Below are positions 24,553-33,485 of a stretch of DNA of 63,905 nucleotides, in pieces (within the stretch, counting starts at the first letter, position 1; every line of letters begins with the position of its first letter). Origin of the DNA: Alphaproteobacteria bacterium 65-37 (GTDB lineage: Bacteria; Pseudomonadota; Alphaproteobacteria; Reyranellales; Reyranellaceae). Below the pieces are notes generated by a model. The model was not told the origin of the DNA, searched no databases, and saw nothing but the letters and a program-made list of their open reading frames with translations. The DNA lies in assembly GCA_001897995.1 (NCBI GenBank), contig MKRV01000301.1, forward strand, positions 1-63,905, written 5' to 3'. Both the position numbers and the translations under genes were made by a program.

Positions 24553-27241
24553 CGGTGCCGGTGCGCGGTGGTACCTCTGTCTTCGCCTTGGCTGCCTTGC
24601 GCTTGGGGGCTGCCTTCTTCTTGGCGGCAGCCTTCGGCTTCGCCGGCTTGTCGCCGGCATCGTTGGCGGCGGCCGGCGCGGCCTTCTTGGCCCTGGCGGC
24701 CTTTGGCTTCTTTGCGCCGCCCTTGGCGGCGCGTTCGGCCAGCAGCGCGACTGCCTGATCAAGCGTCAGCTCTTCCGGCTTGATGTCGCGGGGCACGGTG
24801 GCGTTGACGCCGCCATGCTTCACGTAGGGGCCGTAGCGGCCGTCGTAGATCTCGACCGCGGCTTCGTCGGCGGGATGGTTGCCGATGGTGCGGATCGGCT
24901 TGGCGGCGGCGCGGCCACGCGGGTTCTTGGCTTCGGCCAGCAGCGCCACGGCACGGTTCATGCCGATCTCCAGCACGCTCTCGTCGCTCGGGATCGACTT
25001 GTATTTGCTGCCATGCTTGACGTAGGGGCCGAAGCGGCCGACGCCGGCCAGGATCTGCACGCCGTCCTCGGGATGCGGCCCCAGCTCGCGCGGCAGCGCA
25101 AGCAGCGCCAGCGCCTTGTCGAGAGTCACGTCGTCCGGCGTCATGCCGCGCAGCAGCGAGGCGCGCTTGGGCTTCTCCTTGCCCTCGGGCTCGCCGAGCT
25201 GGACGTAGAGCCCGTAAGGGCCCTTGCGCAACGTGACCTGCTTGCCGGTGACGGGATCCTCACCCAGGATCTTCGGCCCGTCGAGATTCTCGCCGCTCGC
25301 GGCATCGGCGTCGGCATCGACGATGCCGAGCTTGCGGGTGAAGCGGCACTCCGGATAGTTCGAGCAGCCGATGAAGGCACCGAACTTGCCGAGCTTCAGG
25401 CCCAACCGGCCGTCGGCGCAGGACGGGCAGGCGCGCGGGTTCTTGCCGTTGTCGTTGGCCGGGAAGAAATGCGGCCCAAGTTCCTCGTCGAGCTTGTCGA
25501 GCACTTCCTTGACGCGCAATTCCTTGGTCTCGCCGACTGATTCGGAGAAGGCCTTCCAGAACTCACGCAGCACCTGGCGCCAGTCGATCCGGCCGCCGGA
25601 GATATCGTCCAGCTCTTCTTCGAGGCCGGCGGTGAAGTTGTATTCGACGTAGCGCGGAAAGTAAGTCTGCAGGAACGCCGTGACGATGCGGCCGCGGTCT
25701 TCCGGGATGAAGCGCTTGCGGTCGAGCCGCACGTAGTTGCGACGCTGCAGGACCTCGATGATGCTGGCGTAGGTCGAGGGCCGGCCAATGCCGAGCTCCT
25801 CCATCTTCTTCACCAGGCTTGCTTCCGAATAGCGCGGCGGCGGCTCGGTGAAATGCTGCTCCGGGATGACCTCGCGGCGCTCCAGCGTCTCGTTCTCGGT
25901 GACGTCGGGCAGGAGGGCACTGCCTTCCTCGTCCTCCTTGGCCGTATCGTCGCGGCCTTCGTCGTAGAGGGTGAGGAAGCCGTTGAACTTCACGACCGAG
26001 CCGGTCGCGCGCAGCTGCACGGTCTTGTCGGCGCTGGCGATGTCGACCGTGACCTGGTCGAGCACGGCGCTTTCCATCTGGCTGGCGACGGTGCGCTTCC
26101 AGATCAGCTCGTAGAGGCCGAGCTGGTCGCGGTCGAGATGGGCGGCGACCTCCTGTGGCGTGCGGAAGAGATCGGTCGGGCGGATCGCCTCGTGCGCTTC
26201 CTGGGCATTCTTCGCCTTGGAGGAATAGACGCGCGGGCTCTCCGGCAGATAAGCCTGTCCGTACTTGGTCTCGATCAGGCGGCGGGTCTGGCCGATCGCC
26301 TCGGGTGCGAGCTGCACGCCGTCGGTACGCATATAGGTGATGAGGCCAACGGTCTCGCCGCCGATATCGACGCCTTCGTAGAGGCGCTGGGCGATGCGCA
26401 TGGCCGTCGCCGCGCCAAGGCCGAGCTTGCGCGAGGCTTCCTGCTGCAGGGTCGAGGTGATGAAGGGCGGCGGCGGGTTGCGCCGGACCTGACGGCGGTC
26501 GATCGAGGAGACCGCGAAGGCACGGCGCTCGATCTCGCGCTTGGCCTGCTCGGCGCGCTCCTGGGTGTCGAGGTCGAACTTGTCGAGCTTGCGACCGTCG
26601 AGGTGGGTGAGGCGGGCCTTCAGCGTCTGCTTCTTGGCCGTGCCGAACATCGCGTCGACCGTCCAGTACTCGCGCGTCTTGAAGACCTCGATCTCGGCCT
26701 CACGCTCGCAGATCAGTCGCAGCGCCACCGACTGCACGCGGCCGGCCGACCGGCTGCCGGGCAGCTTGCGCCACAGCACGGGCGACAGGGTGAAGCCCAC
26801 GAGATAGTCGAGCGCCCGGCGGGCGAGGTAGGCATCGATCAGCGGCTGGTCGAGGTCGCGCGGATGGGCGACGGCGTCCAGCACGGATTTCTTGGTGATG
26901 GCGTTGAAGGTGACACGCTTTACGTCCACGCCGTCGAGCGCCTTCTTGCGCCCGAGGATGTCCATCACATGCCAGGAGATCGCCTCGCCCTCGCGGTCCG
27001 GGTCGGTCGCAAGGTAGAGCTTGCCGCCCTTGGAGACGGCCTGGGCAATGGCGTCGATGCGCTTCTGCGACTGGGCATCGACCTCCCAGTCCATCGCGAA
27101 ATCTTCGTCGGGGCGGACCGAGCCATCCTTGGGCGGCAGGTCACGGACATGACCATAGGAGGCCAGCACGGTGAAACCGGGGCCCAGGTACTTCCCAATG
27201 GTCTTAGCCTTGGCCGGGGACTCGACGACCAGTACGTCCAT
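24545..27241 (-). CDS. topA: DNA topoisomerase I
   Basis: An 898-residue type IA topoisomerase that relaxes negative supercoils. The TOPRIM domain opens at MDVLVVESPAKAKTIGKYLG and its acidic cluster is TDPDREGEAISWH. The catalytic Tyr lies in GLITYMRTDGVQL near residue 310. One complete four-Cys zinc finger is present (CPSCADGRLGLKLG, then CSNYPEC), followed by repeated C-terminal domains of the type GKFGPYVKHG, and a Lys/Ala-rich tail of about 60 residues. It lies between dprA and rnr, the usual order in alphaproteobacteria. Confidence 0.97.
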   Translation of the reverse strand: MDVLVVESPAKAKTIGKYLGPGFTVLASYGHVRDLPPKDGSVRPDEDFAMDWEVDAQSQKRIDAIAQAVSKGGKLYLATDPDREGEAISWHVMDILGRKKALDGVDVKRVTFNAITKKSVLDAVAHPRDLDQPLIDAYLARRALDYLVGFTLSPVLWRKLPGSRSAGRVQSVALRLICEREAEIEVFKTREYWTVDAMFGTAKKQTLKARLTHLDGRKLDKFDLDTQERAEQAKREIERRAFAVSSIDRRQVRRNPPPPFITSTLQQEASRKLGLGAATAMRIAQRLYEGVDIGGETVGLITYMRTDGVQLAPEAIGQTRRLIETKYGQAYLPESPRVYSSKAKNAQEAHEAIRPTDLFRTPQEVAAHLDRDQLGLYELIWKRTVASQMESAVLDQVTVDIASADKTVQLRATGSVVKFNGFLTLYDEGRDDTAKEDEEGSALLPDVTENETLERREVIPEQHFTEPPPRYSEASLVKKMEELGIGRPSTYASIIEVLQRRNYVRLDRKRFIPEDRGRIVTAFLQTYFPRYVEYNFTAGLEEELDDISGGRIDWRQVLREFWKAFSESVGETKELRVKEVLDKLDEELGPHFFPANDNGKNPRACPSCADGRLGLKLGKFGAFIGCSNYPECRFTRKLGIVDADADAASGENLDGPKILGEDPVTGKQVTLRKGPYGLYVQLGEPEGKEKPKRASLLRGMTPDDVTLDKALALLALPRELGPHPEDGVQILAGVGRFGPYVKHGSKYKSIPSDESVLEIGMNRAVALLAEAKNPRGRAAAKPIRTIGNHPADEAAVEIYDGRYGPYVKHGGVNATVPRDIKPEELTLDQAVALLAERAAKGGAKKPKAARAKKAAPAAANDAGDKPAKPKAAAKKKAAPKRKAAKAKTEVPPRTGTDG

Positions 27242-27292
27242 CGCCGGATCATGCTCCAGTGTAACATCATGAACCGGAGCTAAATCACTGAT

Positions 27293-28348
27293 CTAAATCA
27301 GAGATACGCGGTTACCCCGGTGCCTCTCGAGGCGGCCCTCCAGCTCCAGAGCCATGAGGACCTCCGCCAGGGAGGCGGCGGACACTTGGCATCGGCGCAC
27401 CAGTTCGTCAACCGCAGTGGGGGTCGGGCTGAGGGCCGACAGGACTTTTGCACTATCTGTGTCTATCGGCTTTTTGACTGTTTTTTCAGTCACTTGGTAT
27501 GGAGCCTGTGACCGGCCGAATACACTTAGAATATCGTTTGTGTCGCGCACCAAAATGGCCCCATCACGGATAAGGCTATTGGATCCGAGGTAACGAGGGT
27601 CCATCGGCGAGCCGGGAACGACGAAGACGTCGCGCCCCTGCTCGGCAGCTCGCCGGGCGGTGATCAGCGAGCCCGACCGGGCGGCCGCTTCGATGACCAC
27701 GACCCCGGCCGAGAGCCCGCTGACGATGCGGTTGCGCCGTGGAAAGGCGCGGCCGACCAGCGGCCTGCCGATCGCGACCTCGCTGAGGATCAGTCCCTGC
27801 TGGGCGACGGCGGCCTGCAGGGCGGCATTCTGCGGCGGGTAGACCTGTTCCGGTCCACTGGCCAGGACGGCGATGGTGCCGGTCGCAAGGGCGGCTTCGT
27901 GGGCCGCCGCATCGATGCCGCGGGCCAGCCCGGAGGCGATGACGAACCCCGCCGCGCCGAGGGCCGCGGCCAGATCCGCAGCGATGCGGCAGCCGGCAGC
28001 AGAGGCGTCGCGGGCGCCGACGATCGCCAGGATCGGGCGGTCGAGCAGGCCGAGGTCGCCGATGGCGCTCAGCACGGGAGGTGCATCGGCAATGGCGGCC
28101 AGCGGCGCCGGGTAGGCGGCATCGCCGAAGACGATGAATCGACCGCCCAAGCCGGCCAGCGCCTCTTCCTCTCGGGCGACGGCTTCGTCGGAGGTCGTCG
28201 CGAGGGTGGCGCACGCCTTCTGCGCCGAGCCGAAATGCTCCAGGGCCTCGTGGAAAGTCACGGGGCCGATGCGGGGGCTGCGCGCCAGTCGAAGTCGGGC
28301 GCGGCGCTCCTCGGGATCGAGTTCGGGCTGCGGTGGGTCAGCGACCAT
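27293..28348 (-). CDS. dprA: DNA processing protein DprA
   Basis: A 351-residue protein that binds single-stranded DNA and loads RecA during natural transformation. The Rossmann-like core is clear: PILAIVGARDASAAGCRI, IASGLARGIDAAAHEAAL, FPRRNRIVSGLSAGVVVIEA and SGSLITARRAAEQGRDVFVVPG. An N-terminal SAM-like region and a C-terminal winged-helix DprA_WH domain (VDELVRRCQVSAASLAEVLM) flank it. The start is uncertain: ATG at 28348 (MVADPPQPE) is chosen, ATG at 28369 is also possible. It is normally directly downstream of plsY; here 5 kb of transporter genes intervene. Confidence 0.94.
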   Translation of the reverse strand: MVADPPQPELDPEERRARLRLARSPRIGPVTFHEALEHFGSAQKACATLATTSDEAVAREEEALAGLGGRFIVFGDAAYPAPLAAIADAPPVLSAIGDLGLLDRPILAIVGARDASAAGCRIAADLAAALGAAGFVIASGLARGIDAAAHEAALATGTIAVLASGPEQVYPPQNAALQAAVAQQGLILSEVAIGRPLVGRAFPRRNRIVSGLSAGVVVIEAAARSGSLITARRAAEQGRDVFVVPGSPMDPRYLGSNSLIRDGAILVRDTNDILSVFGRSQAPYQVTEKTVKKPIDTDSAKVLSALSPTPTAVDELVRRCQVSAASLAEVLMALELEGRLERHRGNRVSLI

Positions 28349-28400
28349 GGCCCGAGGATAGGCGGGCATGCATGACCTGTAAATCAACTGACAGTAGTAT

Positions 28401-29321
28401 TCAGCGCAGCTTGGGATTGAGCGCGTCGCGCAGCCAGTCGCCCAGCAGATTGACCGACAGCGACAGGATCACCAGCGCGACGACCGGGAAGATCACGATC
28501 CACCATTCGCCGGAGAACAGGAAGGCATTGCCGATGCGGATCAGGGTGCCGAGCGAAGGCTGCGTCGCCGGCATGCCGACGCCGAGGTAGGAGAGCGAAG
28601 CCTCGGCGATGATGGCGAGCGCCAGCTCGATGGTCGCGATCACGAGCACGGGGCCCCAGGCGTTGGGCAGCACGTGCTGCAGCGCAATACGGGCGCCCGG
28701 CACGCCGATGATGCGGGCTGCGTTGACGTAGTCCTTGTTCTTCTCGGCGAGCGTCGTGGCGCGCGTCACCCGCGCGAATTGCGGCCAGTAGGCAAAGCCG
28801 ATGGAAAAGACCAGAACCCAGACCGCCACGCTGTCGTGCGCATTTTTGGGCAACACCACGCGCGTGACGCCGTCCAGGGTGAGGGCGATCAGAATGGCGG
28901 GCACCGTGAGCTGGATATCGGCCAGCCGCATGATGACCCCTTCGACCCAGCCGCCGCGGAAGCCGGCCAGCAACCCCAGCAGCACGCCGGTGGTGACCGA
29001 GAGCAGGATGGCCGCCAGGCCGATCATCAGCGAGACGCGCGAGCCATAGAGGATGGCCGACAGCACGTCGCGGCCCTGATTGTCGGTGCCCAGCAGGTGC
29101 TTGGCGCTGCCGCCCTCGGACCAGGCCGGCGGCGTAAAGGCATCCATCAGGTTGAGCGACTTCACGTCGAAGGGGTCGTAGGGCGCGATCCAGGGGGCGA
29201 AGATCGCGCCGATGAAATAGAGGACCGTGACGGCCGAGGCGACGATGACCAGGGGCGAGCGGCGGAAGCTCCACCACATGTCGCTGTCGCGCAGCTTTGC
29301 CAGGACACCGATGTCGCTCAT
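28401..29321 (-). CDS. Peptide/nickel-type ABC transporter permease (DppC-like)
   Basis: A 306-residue inner-membrane permease. It has an N-terminal OppC_N-type segment (SFRRSPLVIVASAVTVLYF), about six membrane helices, and the cytoplasmic EAA loop (AARIIGVPGARIALQHVLPN) that should contact an ATPase. GTDNQGRDVLSAILYGSR is typical of DppC/OppC. It is the last gene of the binding protein, DppB-like, MFS, DppC-like series; no ATPase gene is adjacent. It ends 53 bp before the dprA start. Confidence 0.92.
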   Translation of the reverse strand: MSDIGVLAKLRDSDMWWSFRRSPLVIVASAVTVLYFIGAIFAPWIAPYDPFDVKSLNLMDAFTPPAWSEGGSAKHLLGTDNQGRDVLSAILYGSRVSLMIGLAAILLSVTTGVLLGLLAGFRGGWVEGVIMRLADIQLTVPAILIALTLDGVTRVVLPKNAHDSVAVWVLVFSIGFAYWPQFARVTRATTLAEKNKDYVNAARIIGVPGARIALQHVLPNAWGPVLVIATIELALAIIAEASLSYLGVGMPATQPSLGTLIRIGNAFLFSGEWWIVIFPVVALVILSLSVNLLGDWLRDALNPKLR

Positions 29322-29345
29322 CGACGTTTGCTCATCGAGGTTCGC

Positions 29346-30551
29346 TCACGAAGGGGCACTCCGCCGGCTGAGCATCGCACCGCCCGCGCCGAGCAAGGAC
29401 AATAGCGCAGCCAGCGGACCGAAACCTTCGAAACCGACCGAGCCGATCATCACGGCGCCCAGCGCGGCTGCGCCGATCCAGCCGACGCTGGCCGAGGTGC
29501 CGTTCAACCCGAGCACGGTGCCGCGGACGTCGTCAGGCACCGCCGCCAGCGCCGCCATGAAAGAGGGGCGTCCGAGCGCGTTCAGGAGGACATAGACGAA
29601 GCCCACGGCAATCGAGACGACCGGCCCCGGGTGCCACATGAAGAGCGCCAGCGCCGCCGCGCCGGACAGGGCCATGGCGACCGCGAAGGTGAGCAGCCGG
29701 TCGCGCAGCCGGTCGGCGAGCTGGCCGCCCAGCACCGTGCCGGCGACGTTGCCGAGCGCGAACACCGCCAGCGGCAGGGCGAGCTCGAGCAGCGACAGGT
29801 GATAGGTCACCTGCATGAAGGTCGCGAAATAGACGGCCGCGAGGCCATAGCAGATGCGTTCGGCCACGCCGGTGCCGAGCAGCCCGAGAACGCGCGGCGA
29901 CAAAGCGGCCCTCAGCGAGGGCCGGGCTGCCGTGCCGCGCGTGTGGCCGGCGCTGCCGCGGCCGACAGTCAGGAAGAGGCTGAGGCAGGCGGCCAGCGCC
30001 AGGCCGCCGACACAGACCAGCCAGCCGCGCCAGCCGATCACCGAGCCGACCGCGGCCGCCATCGGGACGCCGACGACCAATGTCAGGGATTGGCCGCTCA
30101 TCACCCAGCCCAGCGCGCGGCCGCGCTGGCTGTCGGGCACGCGGCTCGAGACCTCGGCGAAAATCACGCCGGTGAACGCGCCGGCGCAGCCGCCGCCGAC
30201 GGCGGCCCAGACCGCGACCCAGAAGAAAGAGCCCGCCATGGCCTGCGCCACCATGGCGAGCGCCAGCGCAAAGGGCGCCACGATCAGGAGCGGTCGCCGG
30301 CCGATCACATCGGACAGCCAGCCGCCCAGCGCCGACGTAATCCCCCAGGCCGTGGCGGTGAGGGAGACGAGATTGGCGACCAGCGGCATGGCGACGTCGA
30401 GATCGTGCGCCATGTCGAGCAGGAAGGGCGCGCGCGTCGTTCCGCTGGACGTCGCGGCGAAGGAGCCGAGGCAGGCAGCGCCAATCAGGGCCCAGGGCAA
30501 TGCCGCATGAAGATCGCGCGACGGCAGATCGCGCGAGGAAGGGGTGGTCAT
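29346..30551 (-). CDS. MFS transporter nested between two ABC permease genes
   Basis: A 401-residue carrier with about 12 membrane helices. It starts MTTPSSRDLPSRDLHAALPW; the motif-A loop is GGWLSDVIGRRPLL between helices 2 and 3, and GGQLADRLRDRLL repeats it in the second half. The family resembles multidrug or metabolite exporters. Its ATG overlaps the stop of the DppB-like gene as ATGA, so it is translated from the same message as the ABC permeases. A secondary carrier between the two permease subunits of one importer is unusual; it may export a processed product of the imported peptide or compound. Confidence 0.88.
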   Translation of the reverse strand: MTTPSSRDLPSRDLHAALPWALIGAACLGSFAATSSGTTRAPFLLDMAHDLDVAMPLVANLVSLTATAWGITSALGGWLSDVIGRRPLLIVAPFALALAMVAQAMAGSFFWVAVWAAVGGGCAGAFTGVIFAEVSSRVPDSQRGRALGWVMSGQSLTLVVGVPMAAAVGSVIGWRGWLVCVGGLALAACLSLFLTVGRGSAGHTRGTAARPSLRAALSPRVLGLLGTGVAERICYGLAAVYFATFMQVTYHLSLLELALPLAVFALGNVAGTVLGGQLADRLRDRLLTFAVAMALSGAAALALFMWHPGPVVSIAVGFVYVLLNALGRPSFMAALAAVPDDVRGTVLGLNGTSASVGWIGAAALGAVMIGSVGFEGFGPLAALLSLLGAGGAMLSRRSAPS

Positions 30552-31576
30552 CCGCCGGCTGTTCCCAGCCGGGCACGGTCGAGCCGCAGCCGCGGATCGA
30601 TCGCGGCGTAGAGCAGGTCGACGAAGAAGTTGATGGCAACGAAGATGAACGAAACCATGACGAGATAAGCGGCCATGACGGGAATGTCGGCGAACTGCAC
30701 CGACTGGATGAAGAGCTGCCCCATGCCCGGCCACTGGAAGACCGTCTCGGTGATGATCGAGAAGGCGATGAGGCCGCCGACTTGAATCCCTATCACGGTT
30801 ATGACGGGCAGAAGGGTGTTCTTCAGCGCATGGCGGAAATGCACGGCGCTGTCGGTGAGGCCGCGGGCGCGCGCGAACTTGATGTAATCGGTGCGCAACA
30901 CTTCCAGCATCTGCGAGCGCACCAGGCGTAGCACCAGGGTCATCTGGAAGAGCGACAAGGTGAAGGCCGGCAGCACGATCGCCTTCAGGCCGGAGTCGGT
31001 CAGCAGGCCCGTCTTCCACCAGCCGAGGTTTACCGTCTCGCCACGGCCGAAGGAGGGGAAGCACCAGTCGGCCGGCAGACCCAGCGCCGGTGCCCACGCC
31101 TTGCATTCAACGGAGAAGACATAGATCAGCAGGATGCCGATCACGAAGGTCGGCATGGCGACGCCGGCAAGGGAGAAGGTCATTACGGCGCTGCTGTCGA
31201 CCGTGTGGCGGCGAAGCGCCGTCAGCACGCCGAGTGGAATGCCGAATGCCAGGGCGAGAAGGGCCGCGACCAGGACGAGCTCCAGAGTGGCGGGCATACG
31301 CTCGACGATCAGATCGGAAACCGGCCGCGCCAGCCGGTAGCTCTTGCCGAAATTGCCTGTGACGGCATTGCCGAGGAAGCGCAGGAACTGGACGCCGACC
31401 GAGTCTTCGAGGCCGAGGTCGTGCCGCATCTCGGCGCGCTCGGCGGGCGAGGCCTCCTGACCGACCATGTTGTTGATCGGGTCGCCGACGAAATTGAACA
31501 GCACGAAGCACAGGAACGACACCGCCAGCATCACGGCCAGCGACTGCAACAGCCGCGAAACGATGAAGGCGAGCAC
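30548..31576 (-). CDS. Peptide/nickel-type ABC transporter permease (DppB-like)
   Basis: A 342-residue permease, longer than usual for DppB because of a periplasmic insertion near residues 150-185 (VECKAWAPALGLPADWCF with two Cys). The N-terminus MLAFIVSRLLQSLAVMLAVS is typical, and the EAA loop is RARGLTDSAVHFRHALKNTL. It ends at 30548, overlapping the MFS start by 4 bp. Upstream lies a 221-bp spacer full of hairpins, then the binding-protein gene. Confidence 0.92.
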   Translation of the reverse strand: MLAFIVSRLLQSLAVMLAVSFLCFVLFNFVGDPINNMVGQEASPAERAEMRHDLGLEDSVGVQFLRFLGNAVTGNFGKSYRLARPVSDLIVERMPATLELVLVAALLALAFGIPLGVLTALRRHTVDSSAVMTFSLAGVAMPTFVIGILLIYVFSVECKAWAPALGLPADWCFPSFGRGETVNLGWWKTGLLTDSGLKAIVLPAFTLSLFQMTLVLRLVRSQMLEVLRTDYIKFARARGLTDSAVHFRHALKNTLLPVITVIGIQVGGLIAFSIITETVFQWPGMGQLFIQSVQFADIPVMAAYLVMVSFIFVAINFFVDLLYAAIDPRLRLDRARLGTAGG

Positions 31577-31627
31577 CTCTCAGCCTCCCCATTCACCTGC
31601 TACGGAGCGGACAGATCGCTCATCCGT

Positions 31628-31755
31628 CCTCTCCTGCTTCGCGGGAGAGGAAGGGGCCCCATGCGAAGCATGGGGGAGGTGAGGGTGCGAGCCATGGAGA
31701 TGGCTATTGCGTTGGGACATCCCCCTCGCCCGTCCTCTCCCCCAAGGGGGAGAGG
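31628..31755. repeat. Cluster of REP-like hairpins between binding-protein and permease genes
   Basis: Three hairpins follow each other: CCTCTCCTG/CGGGAGAGG (31628-31650, one mismatch), CCCCATG/CATGGGG with loop CGAAG (31657-31675, perfect), and CCTCTCCCCC/GGGGGAGAGG (31734-31755, perfect, 2-base centre). The first and third share the same arms. A small hairpin GCCAT/ATGGC lies at 31691-31704. Such elements in binding-protein/permease spacers are known to protect the upstream message and lower expression of downstream genes. Confidence 0.7.
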
Positions 31756-31797
31756 AGAAAGAAGGCAACGGGCCGATCTGGGCTACGCCGCACAGCC

Positions 31798-33378
31798 TCA
31801 CTTGATCTTGCCGTATTTGAAGTTGGGCGAGTCGTTGGCGAAGATCGGCATGGTGACCTTGTCGCTCATCGACCAGACGATCAGCTGGTGATGCAGCGGC
31901 AGGTAGGGCATGTCGGCGACGGCGAGCGCCCAGGCGTCGGCGATCATCTTGTCGCGCTTGGCCTGGTCGACCTCCTTCAGCATGCCGTCGGCCAGCTCGT
32001 CCAGCTTGGCGTTGGTGTAGCCGGTGTAGTTCCAGCTGCCGACCTTCTTGGCCGCGTCGTTGGTCTGGTACAGGAAGGTGAGGACGTAGTGGGAATCGAG
32101 CGTCGGCACACCCCAGCCCACCAGGAAGAAGCTCGTGTCCTTCTTCTGCAGCTTGGGGAAGTGCAGCGTCTTGGAGCGCGCCTGCAAGTCGACCTTGATG
32201 CCGATCTGCGCCAGCATGCCGGTGACTGCCTGGCAGATCTGCTCGTCGTTGTTGTAGCGGTCGTTGGGGCAGTCCAGGGTGACGCTGAAGCCGTTCGGAT
32301 AGCCTGCCTCGGCAAGCAGCTTCTTGGCCGAAGCCACGTCGTAGGACAGGCGCTTGTCGAGTTCGGGCGTGTAGCCGTGCACGCCGGGCGAGGTCACGAG
32401 GCCGGCCGGCGCCGAGAAGTTGCGCATCACCTTGGCCTTGATCGCGTTGACGTCGATCGCCTGGTACATGGCCTGGCGCACGCGCTTGTCGGCGAACGGG
32501 TTCTTGCCCTTGACGTCGGAATATTTGAGCTCGGCCGAGCCCATGTCGAGGCCGAGGAAGATCGAGCGGACCTGCGCGGTCTCCTCGGTCTTGAGGCCGG
32601 GCGTCTGCTTGATGCGCGCGATGTCCTGCAAGGGCGCGTCGAGCACGAAATCGACCTGGCCCGAGATCAACGCGGCGACGCGCGTCGCGGCCTCCTTGAT
32701 CGGCGTGTAGACCAGTTCGTCGGGATAGTCGGGGAAGTCCTTGGCGCCCCAGAAGGTCGGGTTCTTCGCCATCACGGTGCGGACATCGGGGTCGCGCTGC
32801 TTCAGGATGTAAGGTCCCGTGCCCATGGCGTTGCGCACCGCGTAGGTCTCTTCCTTGTCCTTGAAGCTCTGCGGCTTGGTGACGTTGTGCTTCTCCGACC
32901 AGGCCTTGGACATGATCAGGATCGAGGTCGTGTAGTCGGGCAGGATCGGGTTCGGACCGTTGGTGATGATATGCACCGTCAGCGGATCGATCGCCTTCAC
33001 GTCCTTGATCGAGGAAATGTAGGAGCGGAAGTCGGAGGTCGGCGCCAGGGCACGATTGTAGCTGAAGACGACGTCGTCGGCGGTGAAGGGTGTGCCGTCG
33101 CTGAACTTCACGTCAGGCCGCAGCTTGAACTCCCAGGTGTCGGGCGCAATCGGCTTCCAGGCGAGAGCGAGCCCCGGAACCTTGGCGAGCTTGGGATCCC
33201 GGCCGATCAGCGCGTCGTAGACATGCTGGTTCATGGCCGTCGTCGGGCCCTCGTTCTGGGAATGCGGGTCCATGGTCAGCGCGTCGCCCTGGCTCGCCCA
33301 GCGCAAGCTCTTGGCATCGGCCACGGAGGCCAGGCTCAACATCGCGGCGGCGAGAACCGCCAAACGAGCAACGAACAT
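31798..33378 (-). CDS. ABC transporter substrate-binding protein (SBP_bac_5 family)
   Basis: A 526-residue periplasmic binding protein of the peptide/nickel/opine class. A signal peptide (MFVARLAVLAAAMLSLASVADA) leads to the family start LRWASQGDALTMDPHSQNE. Other marks are WEFKLRPDVKFSDGTPFTADDVVFSY near residue 100, given here only as its core KFSDGTPFTADDV, and FADKRVRQAMYQAIDV near 300. I prefer the ATG at 33378, eight bases after AGGAGG; another ATG at 33384 is only two bases from it. It is the first gene of the transporter operon and is separated from the permeases by hairpin repeats. Confidence 0.93.
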   Translation of the reverse strand: MFVARLAVLAAAMLSLASVADAKSLRWASQGDALTMDPHSQNEGPTTAMNQHVYDALIGRDPKLAKVPGLALAWKPIAPDTWEFKLRPDVKFSDGTPFTADDVVFSYNRALAPTSDFRSYISSIKDVKAIDPLTVHIITNGPNPILPDYTTSILIMSKAWSEKHNVTKPQSFKDKEETYAVRNAMGTGPYILKQRDPDVRTVMAKNPTFWGAKDFPDYPDELVYTPIKEAATRVAALISGQVDFVLDAPLQDIARIKQTPGLKTEETAQVRSIFLGLDMGSAELKYSDVKGKNPFADKRVRQAMYQAIDVNAIKAKVMRNFSAPAGLVTSPGVHGYTPELDKRLSYDVASAKKLLAEAGYPNGFSVTLDCPNDRYNNDEQICQAVTGMLAQIGIKVDLQARSKTLHFPKLQKKDTSFFLVGWGVPTLDSHYVLTFLYQTNDAAKKVGSWNYTGYTNAKLDELADGMLKEVDQAKRDKMIADAWALAVADMPYLPLHHQLIVWSMSDKVTMPIFANDSPNFKYGKIK

Positions 33379-33485
33379 CGTCATTGCCTCCTGCAGTTGT
33401 TATGCAGCGACCCTAACGAGGGGCCGGGAGGCGATCAATGGCGACGGCGCCGAAGACTATGGATCAACTGCTGTTTCGCGAGAGA

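Noticed and set aside
22393-24783. A 796-codon plus-strand open frame opposite rnr
   Set aside because: GC-rich mirror frame of RNase R with no recognisable domain.
27280-27300. Direct repeat CTAAATCA at 27280 and 27293 between topA and dprA
   Set aside because: Only 8 bp and twice; too short to claim a regulatory site or attachment site.
28349-33485. Search for an integrase, transposase, tRNA or direct repeats at the borders of the inserted transporter genes
   Set aside because: None was seen, so I do not call a genomic island or mobile element.
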